In this document: positions 8,002 to 15,372 of the stretch, piece after piece
Layout of the letters: each line of letters begins with the position of its first letter
Position numbering within the stretch: position 1 is the stretch's first letter
Made by a program: the position numbers and the translations under genes
Notes under the pieces: generated by a model
Told to the model about the DNA's origin: nothing
What the model saw: only the letters and a program-made list of their open reading frames with translations
Databases searched by the model: none
NCBI GenBank assembly: GCA_905212085.1
Contig: CAJMDF010000020.1
Span: forward strand, 1-33,885
DNA: 33,885 bases
Source of the DNA: an uncultured Clostridium sp.
Lineage (GTDB): Bacteria > Cyanobacteriota > Vampirovibrionia > Gastranaerophilales > Gastranaerophilaceae
Direction of reading: 5' to 3'

Positions 8002-9204
8002 ATGGAAACTTTTTATAGATTTCTGGGCGGACCGCGAACATTTTGGGGCGGTGGCAACAAAACTATAATCAATAATAATTTTATTGGTGGAATGCCATTT
8101 TCATATGGTTTTGCCCGCACAATGCCTATGTTTGGAGGACAATACTGCTGTGGTGGAGTTCCAAATGCTTTCAAATGGATGCTTGGATTTGGACTAGCAA
8201 GTTCACTTGTTGGCGGGATTATGAATACTGTTACTCAATCAAATAACAGTAATGTAAATTCATATAATCCTTACCAAACATACAATCCTTACCTCAATCC
8301 ATACGGTAGTAACAATAATAATTATGCATATAATTATAACTATTCTAATCAAGATTTATCAAGTTTAACTGCGAAAGTAAATAAATTAGAAGATGATTTA
8401 GCGTCATACAAAAAACAAGTACAAGATCTACTGGATAATAAAAATAAAGGGCAAAATAATGAAATTAAGCTCAAGGTAGCTACAGCAAATGAAAATGAAA
8501 CAACTGGTACAAAAACTGAACAAGCTCAACAAATACAACAACCTCAACAAGAAAAAAAAGTAAAATCTAATGAAGAAGTTTATAAAAAACAAGATGCATC
8601 TGCAAACCCGGCAGAAAAAGCTAACCCATCTGATTCGACTGCAAATGTAAAAAAATCAGAACAAGCTGCACCAACACCTAAAAAAGATAATCAGGAGCAA
8701 AAAAATCTTAATGATATTTTTAATGAATTAGATTTTAACGAGCTTGATGATGCTGCAAAAAATTATGTAAAAAGCAGAATTTCACAAGTATATGTAGATG
8801 ATGCAGGAAATATAAAATATGATATAAAAGCTGTAGTCCATGACGGTGATAATATTAATGCAATTATTAATAGATTTTACACAAACGAAGAACAAGAAAA
8901 TCTTGATATTGCTAAAGCAAAACTACACACACAAGGATCAGAAACAAAACTTATTGCAAATCCTTTATCAGGTGACACAATTACTGCAAAAGGAGTATCT
9001 GAATATGGCTTAAAAGCTCTTATGCAAGATGCTCAAAAAGGAATCACACGACAAGGAGAAATAACAAAGACAAATAAAAGAATTTCTGATTTAAAAACAG
9101 CATTTATAAGCGGTCAAAAGAAACTTTCAAAAGCATATGTTCTTCAAAATAAACTAATGACGGAAGCAGAATATAATAAAATTATTCAAGAAAAATACTC
9201 GTAG
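8002..9204 (+). CDS. Unknown protein A, shared N-terminal module, coiled coil, possible LysM-like region
   Basis: A 400-residue protein of no recognised family. The N-terminus is Gly-rich and holds two blocks shared with the next gene: TIINNNFIGG (21-30) and KWMLGFGLASSLVGGI (58-73), the latter hydrophobic enough to insert in or lie on a membrane. A Cys-Cys pair stands at 49-50. Then come an Asn/Tyr-rich linker, a short coiled coil (about 118-146, LTAKVNKLEDDLASYKKQV), a Gln/Lys/Glu-rich disordered stretch, and a folded C-terminal part from about 235. Within it VVHDGDNINAIINRFY loosely resembles a LysM repeat start; this is tentative. SD GAGG (7991-7994) fits ATG 8002. It has its own promoter and a terminator. 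Likely an envelope-associated structural protein. Confidence 0.7.
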   Translation: METFYRFLGGPRTFWGGGNKTIINNNFIGGMPFSYGFARTMPMFGGQYCCGGVPNAFKWMLGFGLASSLVGGIMNTVTQSNNSNVNSYNPYQTYNPYLNPYGSNNNNYAYNYNYSNQDLSSLTAKVNKLEDDLASYKKQVQDLLDNKNKGQNNEIKLKVATANENETTGTKTEQAQQIQQPQQEKKVKSNEEVYKKQDASANPAEKANPSDSTANVKKSEQAAPTPKKDNQEQKNLNDIFNELDFNELDDAAKNYVKSRISQVYVDDAGNIKYDIKAVVHDGDNINAIINRFYTNEEQENLDIAKAKLHTQGSETKLIANPLSGDTITAKGVSEYGLKALMQDAQKGITRQGEITKTNKRISDLKTAFISGQKKLSKAYVLQNKLMTEAEYNKIIQEKYS

Positions 9205-9223
9205 TAAAAGTTAGTAAAGCAAA

Positions 9224-9262
9224 AACAAAACTATCTTCTTAATAAAGAAGGTAGTTTTTGTT
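9224..9262 (+). terminator. Rho-independent terminator after protein A
   Basis: Long hairpin with arms ending CTATCTTCTT and AAGAAGGTAG around a 4-nt loop (AATA), one G-U pair, and a T-rich right arm (TTTTTGTT). It closes the transcript 20 nt after the stop of the gene at 8002. Confidence 0.75.
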
Positions 9263-9343
9263 ATATAATAAGCATTTTCGGGTATATAAACAAAAGCAGG
9301 GATAGTTATTTTACTCCATTAAATAATGTCTTTTTAATTAATT

Positions 9344-9401
9344 TGTAAAGAAATATTACAAATACTAATAAAAATAGGCAATTATTTAAAGAATATATAC
9401 T
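9344..9401 (+). promoter_or_regulatory. Promoter with TGTAAAGAA and GCAATT-N12-TATACT boxes (second copy)
   Basis: TGTAAAGAA (9344-9352), GCAATT (9378-9383) and TATACT (9396-9401, continuing TTATATAT). Spacing between GCAATT and TATACT is again exactly 12 nt, and between TGTAAAGAA and GCAATT starts 34 nt against 35 nt in the first copy. It follows directly on the terminator of the preceding gene, so each paralogue has its own transcription unit. Confidence 0.6.
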
Positions 9402-9439
9402 TTATATATATAAGAGAGTATAAATACGGAGAAGAAGCC

Positions 9440-10753
9440 ATGGGTATGTATAGCATAACCGGATGGTCAGGCGGAGGACGCCGTCCATTAACATACAATT
9501 TAAAAGCTGGTCAATTCAGAGGCATGGGCAGAGTTAATGTTATACCAAGCCAAACAACAATTATTAACAATAACATAATTGGTGGCGGGACATTTGCAAC
9601 TCAATGCTATGATACAGGCACTCCTAAATGGATGAAATGGATGATGGGTATCGGCATTAGCTCCTCTTTACTTGGCGGAATTCTCAGCCTGTTTGGCGGC
9701 GGAGGCAACGCTGGCGGTGCCGGCTCCGTAGAGGGTGCAGGAGGTAAAGAGGAAGCTAAACCTCAGGCTCAAGCTCAAGACCCTACACAAACTAAAGAAT
9801 ATAAAGCTCTACAAGCGCAACATGAAAAGGATTTGGCAGAAATTGCCAAATTAAAAGAACAAGCTGCAGCATATCAAGAAAAAGTAGCTCCACAGCAAGA
9901 ACAACCGCAGGAAACAAAACCTGATTATTCATATATTAAAAATGGAGCAAAAATGATATGTACTGATGCTAGCGGAAAAACTCAAGATATTTCAGGTACT
10001 CTATCTAACGTTCAAACCGATGCAGATGGTGTTCCTCAAAGCTTTACTTTAACAGATGGCACTAGTGGAAATAAATACCAATATGAAGTCAGAGTTGGAA
10101 AAGATGGCACATTAACATACGAATGTGTAAGCAAAAATGGACAAGCTACAATTGGCGCACCAACTTACTCATTAAAAGACGGTCAATTAGTAAATGAAGA
10201 AAAACAAAACGGTTTTGGTCAAGGTATTAAAACTCAAAGTGCAACTCCACAAGTAAATACAACAAAAACCGAACAAACACCACAAAATCAACAACCTCAA
10301 GCATCAGAACAAAAAACAAATGAACAAGTTAACATCGTAAAATCTTATAGCATAAAAACAAGAAGTGGTAATAGCTTAAAAGTTCAAATTGATGATCAAG
10401 GTGGCAAACACTACATCGATAGAAATGGACAAGAAATAGATGAGCAAGAATTCAAAAAACAAACAGGATTAACTGGTGATCAAGTAGTACAAAAAGCAAA
10501 TGCTAATAAATTACCACAAGATGCATTAAACTGGAATAAATCTCATCCAAATATGCAAATAACAATGAAAAATGGTAAACTGACGACTACAGTACAGACA
10601 ATTTCAAATACGAATGGTAGAGTATCAAAAGAAATATCAGCAGATAATTTTGAAAATCTAAAAAAAGCTGTAGAAGAATTTATAAGATCACAACAACAAT
10701 CTCCTAGTCTAGGATATGCAAGCTTAGGAGGAGCAATGCAAATTAAACAATAA
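9440..10753 (+). CDS. Unknown protein B, paralogous N-terminal module with different C-terminus
   Basis: A 437-residue protein of no recognised family. It shares with the preceding gene the blocks TIINNNIIGGG (40-50) and KWMMGIGISSSLLGGI (66-81); outside these the two proteins do not visibly align. A Gly-rich linker (FGGGGNAGGAG) follows block two, then a predicted coiled coil (about 115-150, ALQAQHEKDLAEIAKLKEQ), then two apparently folded parts, one with a pattern of short beta-strands and turns (about 165-265) and one at about 290-350 containing YIDRNGQEI. A Gln-rich spacer separates them. SD GGAG at 9428-9431 fits ATG 9440. The tandem position, shared promoter and shared membrane-like N-terminus suggest common sorting with different outward or cargo domains. 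Confidence 0.7.
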   Translation: MGMYSITGWSGGGRRPLTYNLKAGQFRGMGRVNVIPSQTTIINNNIIGGGTFATQCYDTGTPKWMKWMMGIGISSSLLGGILSLFGGGGNAGGAGSVEGAGGKEEAKPQAQAQDPTQTKEYKALQAQHEKDLAEIAKLKEQAAAYQEKVAPQQEQPQETKPDYSYIKNGAKMICTDASGKTQDISGTLSNVQTDADGVPQSFTLTDGTSGNKYQYEVRVGKDGTLTYECVSKNGQATIGAPTYSLKDGQLVNEEKQNGFGQGIKTQSATPQVNTTKTEQTPQNQQPQASEQKTNEQVNIVKSYSIKTRSGNSLKVQIDDQGGKHYIDRNGQEIDEQEFKKQTGLTGDQVVQKANANKLPQDALNWNKSHPNMQITMKNGKLTTTVQTISNTNGRVSKEISADNFENLKKAVEEFIRSQQQSPSLGYASLGGAMQIKQ

Positions 10754-10781
10754 AAACTCTCCAATAAATGGAGAGTTTTTT
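10752..10781 (+). terminator. Rho-independent terminator after protein B
   Basis: Perfect 11-bp stem AAAAACTCTCC / GGAGAGTTTTT with a 7-nt loop and T-run, starting inside the stop codon of the gene at 9440. Confidence 0.9.
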
Positions 10782-10807
10782 ATTAGTAAATTATTCTTTA
10801 CATAAAA

Positions 10808-10836
10808 TTGGCAATTTATAAAAAAAAATGTATAAT
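10808..10836 (+). promoter_or_regulatory. Sigma-70-type promoter of rpiB
   Basis: TTGGCA (10808-10813), a 17-nt A-rich spacer, and a perfect TATAAT (10831-10836), 27 nt before the ATG. Confidence 0.8.
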
Positions 10837-10863
10837 TAATGTGTAGAAAGAAAGAGGGGTTAT

Positions 10864-11298
10864 ATGGAAGATTTGAAAATAGCCATTGGATCAGACCATG
10901 GCGGATTTAATTACAAAGAAGCTATTATTGAATACTTGAAAGCTAGAAATATCGAATATATTGATGTAGGAACATACACTAGAGAATCTTGTGATTATCC
11001 GATTATTGCGAAACATGTTGCGGAAAAAATTATTTCTGGAGAAGCAAATCGAGGTATACTTATATGTGGCACAGGTATTGGAATGTCAATAGCTGCAAAT
11101 AAGGTTAGAGGAATAAGAGCTGCATTATGCGGTGATACATATTCCGCAAGAGTTTCAAGAGCTCATAATAATGCAAATGTCCTATGTCTTGGAGAACGAG
11201 TAATAGGAGAACATCTAGCTCTTGATATTGTCGATGTTTGGCTTAAATCAGGCTTCGAGGCAGGAAGACATAAACGCAGAGTAGATATGATTGAGTAA
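10864..11298 (+). CDS. rpiB: Ribose-5-phosphate isomerase B
   Basis: A 144-residue RpiB/LacAB-family isomerase of normal length. It interconverts ribose 5-phosphate and ribulose 5-phosphate in the pentose-phosphate pathway. The N-terminal GSDHGGF, the catalytic Cys68 in CGTGIGMSI, the HNNANVLCLGERV segment and the terminal RHKRRV are all present and typical. SD AGAGGGG precedes ATG 10864. A 37-nt gap with its own extended -10 separates it from rsfS. Confidence 0.95.
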   Translation: MEDLKIAIGSDHGGFNYKEAIIEYLKARNIEYIDVGTYTRESCDYPIIAKHVAEKIISGEANRGILICGTGIGMSIAANKVRGIRAALCGDTYSARVSRAHNNANVLCLGERVIGEHLALDIVDVWLKSGFEAGRHKRRVDMIE

Positions 11299-11307
11299 TT
11301 CTTTTTA

Positions 11308-11316
11308 TGGTATAAT
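11308..11316 (+). promoter_or_regulatory. Extended -10 promoter of rsfS
   Basis: TGGTATAAT (TG-n-TATAAT) 19 nt before the rsfS ATG, in the short gap after rpiB. No good -35 is visible at 17 nt. Confidence 0.5.
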
Positions 11317-11335
11317 TATAAGAAAAGGAATTACC

Positions 11336-11728
11336 ATGGAAAAAGAATTAGACTCAAAATTACTAGCAAGCGTTATTGCAAGAGCTCTTGACGAAAAATT
11401 AGGAAAAGATATTACTATTTTAAATATCAGTAATGTATCATCACTTGCAGACTATTTTGTAATCGTTACAGGAGATTCAACTCCTCAGGTAAAAGCTCTT
11501 ATGAATAATACAAAAGAACGAATTAAAGAACTATTTTCAAGAGCACCTATCAGATTAGAAAATGATGCAAAAAACAGATGGAATTTACTTGATTATGGTG
11601 ATGTAGTAGTACATATTCTACATAAAGATGAACGACAAACTTATGCAATAGAAAAATTTTGGAGTAATGCTTTTAGTATTCCTGAAGATGAATGGAAAAA
11701 ATTATCTGAGGAATATAAAGAATTTTAA
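11336..11728 (+). CDS. rsfS: Ribosome silencing factor RsfS (Iojap family)
   Basis: A 130-residue protein that binds ribosomal protein L14 and blocks subunit joining under starvation. The start is the ATG at 11336 with SD AAGGAA (11325-11330); an in-frame upstream start at 11291 would overlap the rpiB end and has no SD. Family signatures are ISNVSSLADYFVIVTGDSTPQV, here with the common TG-S core, and the C-terminal NLLDYGDVVVHIL followed by YAIEKFWSNA. In many bacteria rsfS sits with nadD. Here it follows rpiB. Confidence 0.93.
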   Translation: MEKELDSKLLASVIARALDEKLGKDITILNISNVSSLADYFVIVTGDSTPQVKALMNNTKERIKELFSRAPIRLENDAKNRWNLLDYGDVVVHILHKDERQTYAIEKFWSNAFSIPEDEWKKLSEEYKEF

Positions 11729-11738
11729 TAACGTAATC

Positions 11739-11770
11739 GGCTTCACAAATTTATGTGGAGTCTTTTCTTT
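11739..11770 (+). terminator. Rho-independent terminator after rsfS
   Basis: Nine-pair hairpin GGCTTCACA / TGTGGAGTC (two G-U pairs), loop AATTTA, followed by TTTTCTTT. Confidence 0.7.
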
Positions 11771-11791
11771 ATGTAACATTTCTAAATACTA

Positions 11792-11819
11792 TTGCATATT
11801 ATCTAAAATAGTGTAAAAT
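11792..11819 (+). promoter_or_regulatory. Promoter of the TPR-Tic20 operon
   Basis: TTGCAT (11792-11797), 16-nt spacer, TAAAAT (11814-11819), 9 nt before the ATG at 11829; an AAGG lies between. The leader is therefore only a few nucleotides long. Confidence 0.55.
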
Positions 11820-11828
11820 AAGGTTATT

Positions 11829-12890
11829 ATGAATAGAGAAGAGATAAATAATAAAATTAATGAATTGGTCTTAGCTATGGCTAAAGATCCTAATAAAATT
11901 GAAAATTACCATAGATTATCAGAACTATATTTACAAATTGAAGATTATGACAAAGTTATGTCTGTTTTAGACAGTCTTTTGGCCATAAAACCGGATGATG
12001 TACAAGCTCTTGTTGGAATGGGCACTATGTGGTTTTATGAAAAAGATTTTAGAAAATCATTATCATATTATAATAAAGCACTAACTGTTAATCCGAAAAA
12101 CTACCTAATTTATTATAATATGGGTAATGTTTTTGCTGAATGGAAGAACTTTCCAAAAGCTTTATTTTACTATAACAGAGCAATTGATTTGAACTCAACA
12201 AATCCTGAAATATATAATGCTATTGCTCTTTTATATCAGGATAATGAAGATTATATAGAATCTAAAGCTTATTATGAAAAAGCGCTATCACTTGATCCTG
12301 AAAATATTACAGCATTAATTGATATGGGTAATGTTTGTTTTAAATTATTTGATTATGAAACAGCATTAGAACTTTATAAAAAAGTTTTTGTGCTTAACCC
12401 TGATAATAAAATAGTTGCAATATGTATAGGAAATACTCTTACCCTAATGAAGGAAAGAGAAAAAGCATATAATTATTTTGAAAAAGCCCTTACAATGGAG
12501 GGTGATAACTATAAAACTTATATATGTTATGCAATTGCACTTTCTGAATTTGGGGAATATGAAATGGCTGTTGAAATGTATAAAAGAGCCCAAAATATTC
12601 AACCTAATGAAATTGATGCCCAAATTTTACTTGCCAATTTATATACAAACTTTAACCAGCTAGATTTAGCAATGGATCTATACAAAGAAGCTATAAGATT
12701 AAAACCAAATAGTGCTAAGACATATATGCTCTTAGGTAATGCTCATTACCTTAAAGGAGAAATGGAACAATCAATAGCATCTTATAGAGCATCAATAAGT
12801 ATTGAGCCTGAAAATGACGAGTTTAGACTTATATATACTCAAGTATTAGATGAATATATAGATAAAAAAAGAAACGGAGAAGCAGTTTAA
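11829..12890 (+). CDS. Tetratricopeptide repeat protein
   Basis: A 353-residue protein made almost wholly of about nine to ten 34-residue TPR units from residue 20 on. Typical repeats read DDVQALVGMGTMWFYEKDF, NYLIYYNMGNVFAEWKNF and NPEIYNAIALLYQDNEDY, with the consensus Gly/Ala and Pro positions at 8, 20 and 32. There is no signal peptide or membrane helix, so it is a cytoplasmic protein-protein scaffold. Its stop codon abuts the ATG of the Tic20-like gene, so the two are co-translated, and it could be a soluble partner of that membrane protein. Partner proteins cannot be read from sequence. Confidence 0.9.
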   Translation: MNREEINNKINELVLAMAKDPNKIENYHRLSELYLQIEDYDKVMSVLDSLLAIKPDDVQALVGMGTMWFYEKDFRKSLSYYNKALTVNPKNYLIYYNMGNVFAEWKNFPKALFYYNRAIDLNSTNPEIYNAIALLYQDNEDYIESKAYYEKALSLDPENITALIDMGNVCFKLFDYETALELYKKVFVLNPDNKIVAICIGNTLTLMKEREKAYNYFEKALTMEGDNYKTYICYAIALSEFGEYEMAVEMYKRAQNIQPNEIDAQILLANLYTNFNQLDLAMDLYKEAIRLKPNSAKTYMLLGNAHYLKGEMEQSIASYRASISIEPENDEFRLIYTQVLDEYIDKKRNGEAV

Positions 12891-13298
12891 ATGGAAAAAG
12901 ATACCCCATATATGATTGAAAGAATTATTGCAGCTCTTACATATCTAACTATGGGCATGGTTGGATTCATTTGGTTAATAATTGGTTTATTTACAAAAGC
13001 CAGATTAAAACCTTTTTTACAATACCATATTTTCCAATCGATATTCATTTCATTAGCATTTGCTGTTTTATCAATATTAGTTAGCTGGCTTTCAAATATT
13101 CTGAGTTTTATACCAATAGTAAATAGAATTGTTGCACAAATTACATTCTTATTAAACATGCCATTAATATTTGATTATTCACTATTACAAACTGTTATAT
13201 ACATATTCTTAATTTACTTAGCAGCAACAGCATTTATTGGAAAATTCAGTTACATACCTTGGGTATCAGATATAATTGATCAAAATATTAATCACTAA
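12891..13298 (+). CDS. Tic20-like small membrane protein
   Basis: A 135-residue integral membrane protein with four predicted helices (about 9-33, 43-68, 78-95, 100-117). The layout resembles the Tic20 family of cyanobacteria and chloroplasts: an opening ERIIAALTYLTMGM, a central FLQYHIFQSIFISL before helix two, and the ending GKFSYIPWVSDI, which matches the family's short Gly-x-Tyr-x-x-(I/V)-P-x-(I/V)-S tail. In plastids Tic20 is part of the inner-envelope protein channel; the bacterial role is not settled. GGAG at 12876-12879 is the SD inside the preceding gene. The match is by pattern recognition, so moderate confidence; a DUF4870-type membrane protein is the alternative. Confidence 0.65.
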   Translation: MEKDTPYMIERIIAALTYLTMGMVGFIWLIIGLFTKARLKPFLQYHIFQSIFISLAFAVLSILVSWLSNILSFIPIVNRIVAQITFLLNMPLIFDYSLLQTVIYIFLIYLAATAFIGKFSYIPWVSDIIDQNINH

Positions 13299-13321
13299 AA
13301 AAAATGCGCAATTAAGCGCAT
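13296..13321 (-). terminator. Terminator of the phosphodiester glycosidase gene
   Basis: On the minus strand ATGCGC / GCGCAT with loop TTAATT is followed by eight T. The T-tract coincides with the stop codon of the convergent Tic20-like gene. It may also slow plus-strand transcripts. Confidence 0.8.
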
Positions 13322-13350
13322 CTATGTGGTCATTATGAAAAGATTATGAA

Positions 13351-14613
13351 TTATGATTGATTAGATTTTGATAAGACTATTGCATTTGAAAGAGGAATCC
13401 CCCCGGTTTGTTGAGGGTTATTTACAACTTTTCCGTTTACATACATTACTGTAGAACCGCCGCCATCTAAATTAATAGCGCCAACACAGCCAATAGATTG
13501 CATAAAGTTTGCTAACTCCATTAAAGTCATACCGATAGAACTTCCTTCACGCCCATCTACTGCTACAAAAATAAAATTATTATCTTTTGTATATCCAATA
13601 GCACTTCGAGGATTTCTGCCTCCTATAGCTTGCAGTTTTTGTGCGGTCATATCAACATAGACTTCCCCATTTTTTACTAAATACGGGCCACCGCTTATTA
13701 TATGTTTAACACCTTCCCAGTCAGGATTAGTCTTAATTGATAATTCTACATTTTTCTTAGCCAATAAGGCATATAAGATACTTTTAGGACCTGAAATTAC
13801 ATAACCGTTTTCAGGTATTTCAACAGCATTAGCGGATGCTTTAGTAATTTTATTATCAATTACTTGTAATCCAACACCATATTTAGGCGCTGCAGGAGAA
13901 TATTTTCCCCATTCAGGAGTATATACAAGAACATGTGTTGAAAGCATACGAGGTTGATTTATATTATTAACTTTTATAACCTTACCACTTCCATTAACTG
14001 TTGCATCTAATTGAATTCTTGCAATATCGAAACTATCATCAAAAAATCCCATAGCTACCCTATCATAAATAGGTCCTGTGTACATTTTTTGATTAATCAT
14101 CAAAGTTCCAAGAGGAACACCCGTTTGGGGTTTAAAATATGTACCGTTTAATGCAACTATGGCATTATTATTTTTAGCAATTGTAGTAATAGTCCTTCTA
14201 CTTTTCAATGTCGAATCTGATGAAAGTGCGGGAGTTAATTCTAAATCCTTTGCAAGTTTCATATCAACTTCTACAACATTAATTCTGACAGGTCTCCCGC
14301 TATAATATTTTGTAAGTTTTATATGCTTTACCCCGCTGGTTACATCAGCAATAAGTGCTTTGGGATATTTTTGCCGAATTGAATTGTCAAAATTTCTTTG
14401 CCGAACCTCAGGTGAAATTTCATTTAATATTTTATACTTAATTTGTCCTGTATCAAAGTCAGGGGCTGTAACCTGTGCAATTTTATTACTACTTGCATGA
14501 ATAGGTAACAGCACCTGACACAAAACTAATACCCCGATAACAGAAATATTTACAGCAACTTCTGCTAATTTTTTCAGCTCGTAATTTTCTGCATTGTAAA
14601 TCAACGTATCCAT
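13351..14613 (-). CDS. Membrane-anchored phosphodiester glycosidase (NAGPA/DUF2233 domain)
   Basis: A 420-residue protein with an uncleaved-looking signal anchor (about 19-41, hydrophobic VISVIGVLVLC-like run) and an extracytoplasmic NAGPA domain from about 110. NAGPA-domain proteins remove N-acetylglucosamine or related sugars from phosphodiester links, in bacteria probably on wall or exopolysaccharide. Visible motifs are IVALNGTYF, ISGGPYLV, NPRSAIGYT, VAVDGR and the strongly conserved INLDGGGSTVMYVNG near the C-terminus. I chose ATG 14613 because AGAGGTG sits just upstream. A longer frame to 14679 would encode part of the mRNA leader and would not begin with a signal sequence. It is monocistronic, with a promoter 125 nt upstream and a terminator. 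Confidence 0.87.
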   Translation of the reverse strand: MDTLIYNAENYELKKLAEVAVNISVIGVLVLCQVLLPIHASSNKIAQVTAPDFDTGQIKYKILNEISPEVRQRNFDNSIRQKYPKALIADVTSGVKHIKLTKYYSGRPVRINVVEVDMKLAKDLELTPALSSDSTLKSRRTITTIAKNNNAIVALNGTYFKPQTGVPLGTLMINQKMYTGPIYDRVAMGFFDDSFDIARIQLDATVNGSGKVIKVNNINQPRMLSTHVLVYTPEWGKYSPAAPKYGVGLQVIDNKITKASANAVEIPENGYVISGPKSILYALLAKKNVELSIKTNPDWEGVKHIISGGPYLVKNGEVYVDMTAQKLQAIGGRNPRSAIGYTKDNNFIFVAVDGREGSSIGMTLMELANFMQSIGCVGAINLDGGGSTVMYVNGKVVNNPQQTGGIPLSNAIVLSKSNQS

Positions 14614-14731
14614 AATGTCACCTCTTAAGTTAAGTAACCGGATACCTTTTTGATTTAAGAGTGGGGTGGGGAATAACACTCATCGGAAACCTGATTTTTA
14701 CTCCTTAGAAAACCATTTTCAGGATCTTCCT
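14614..14731 (-). ncRNA. Structured 5' leader of the glycosidase mRNA with a short upstream ORF
   Basis: About 118 nt lie between the predicted transcription start and the ATG. On the minus strand it can form: an outer CCTG/CAGG pairing enclosing AAAATGGTTTT; a GAGTG/CACTC hairpin with a C-rich loop; and GTTAC/GTGAC, which would close over the SD AGAGG. A 17-codon ORF (14683 to 14630) starts with ATG 7 nt after an AGG and ends just before the SD. I could not match it to a riboswitch class I know. It may be an attenuator, leader peptide or uncharacterised regulatory RNA. Confidence 0.35.
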
Positions 14732-14737
14732 ACTACT

Positions 14738-14766
14738 ATTGTAACATATTTTAACAAATACTTCAA
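14738..14766 (-). promoter_or_regulatory. Promoter of the glycosidase gene
   Basis: On the minus strand TTGAAG, 17-nt spacer, TACAAT, with the extended TGn just before the -10. Confidence 0.7.
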
Positions 14767-14818
14767 TCTCTTTTATATCAAGGGTTTAACATTTCTAAAT
14801 ATAGTATTTTATACACTA

Positions 14819-14847
14819 AAAAGCCTTGATTATTAATCAAGGCTTTT
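14819..14847 (-). terminator. Rho-independent terminator of the small gene at 14861
   Basis: Perfect 14-bp palindrome AAAAGCCTTGATTA / TAATCAAGGCTTTT with a one-base centre (effectively a few-base loop), followed on the minus strand by a T. Strong stem. Confidence 0.85.
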
Positions 14848-14860
14848 GTTCTGATAATAA

Positions 14861-15298
14861 TTATTTCAAATCTTGTAAATAAGTTTTTACCATTGATTTA
14901 GCTTCTTTTACAGGCATATCGTTATCTGCAGGTGTAATTTTAGCATGTTTTCCGATAGATCTTGATATATTAAAGTTTGCATAAGATTTATCGCCAAAAA
15001 TACCATCTGTTAATGTTAATTTAGCTTCCTTACCTAATTTAGTTTCCTGCAAGAAAATATTAACTTTGTTTGAAGTTGCCAAGTACATTCCTAAACCATT
15101 ATTTTTTCTATTTTGAGCCAACTTAGTAAAAGCTTTATGTACTATTTCATCAATAGAATTTGCTTTTGATGTAAAAGATACAGTATCTGCTTTTAAACCT
15201 GAATTGAAATTTAAATCAGAATTTTTTTTAGGAGTACAATTTTTTTGATAATAATTTGCAGCAAAAGCTACAGGGGTAGACATAATTTTTGAAATCAT
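14861..15298 (-). CDS. Small protein of unknown function
   Basis: A 145-residue protein I do not recognise. SD AAGGAT fits ATG 15298, and a good promoter and terminator make it a monocistronic, probably well-expressed gene. The first 16 residues (MISKIMSTPVAFAANY) could be a weak signal or membrane-contacting start. A DTVSFTSKA stretch at about 38-46 ends the disordered N-terminal part. From about 50 on, an alpha/beta pattern appears (helix IDEIVHKAFTKLAQNRK, strands KVNIFLQETK and KLTLTDGIF, C-terminal helix KEAKSMVKTYLQDL). No catalytic motif or cysteine pattern (one Cys). Confidence 0.7.
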   Translation of the reverse strand: MISKIMSTPVAFAANYYQKNCTPKKNSDLNFNSGLKADTVSFTSKANSIDEIVHKAFTKLAQNRKNNGLGMYLATSNKVNIFLQETKLGKEAKLTLTDGIFGDKSYANFNISRSIGKHAKITPADNDMPVKEAKSMVKTYLQDLK

Positions 15299-15335
15299 TT
15301 TTTTATCCTTTTTATTAAATGTATATTACACACTT

Positions 15336-15364
15336 ATTAAACATTAAAATTAATTAGATGTCAA
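15336..15364 (-). promoter_or_regulatory. Promoter of the small gene at 14861
   Basis: On the minus strand a perfect TTGACA, 17-nt spacer and TTTAAT, 38 nt before the ATG at 15298, located just past the end of the helicase gene. Confidence 0.75.
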
Positions 15365-15372
15365 ACATAAAA

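Noticed and set aside
10808..10836. Counting the GCAATT before rpiB as another copy of the special box
   Set aside because: Its distance to TATAAT is 14 nt, and the sequence is explained as a normal TTGGCA-N17-TATAAT promoter.
14614..14679. Extending the NAGPA protein by 22 residues to 14679
   Set aside because: The SD AGAGGTG stands just before ATG 14613, and the extension would remove the N-terminal position of the signal anchor.
14614..14731. Hammerhead-like core in the glycosidase leader (CCGATGAG)
   Set aside because: The core needs CTGATGA plus GAAA and a cleavage triplet in the right stems; only part of the first element is present.
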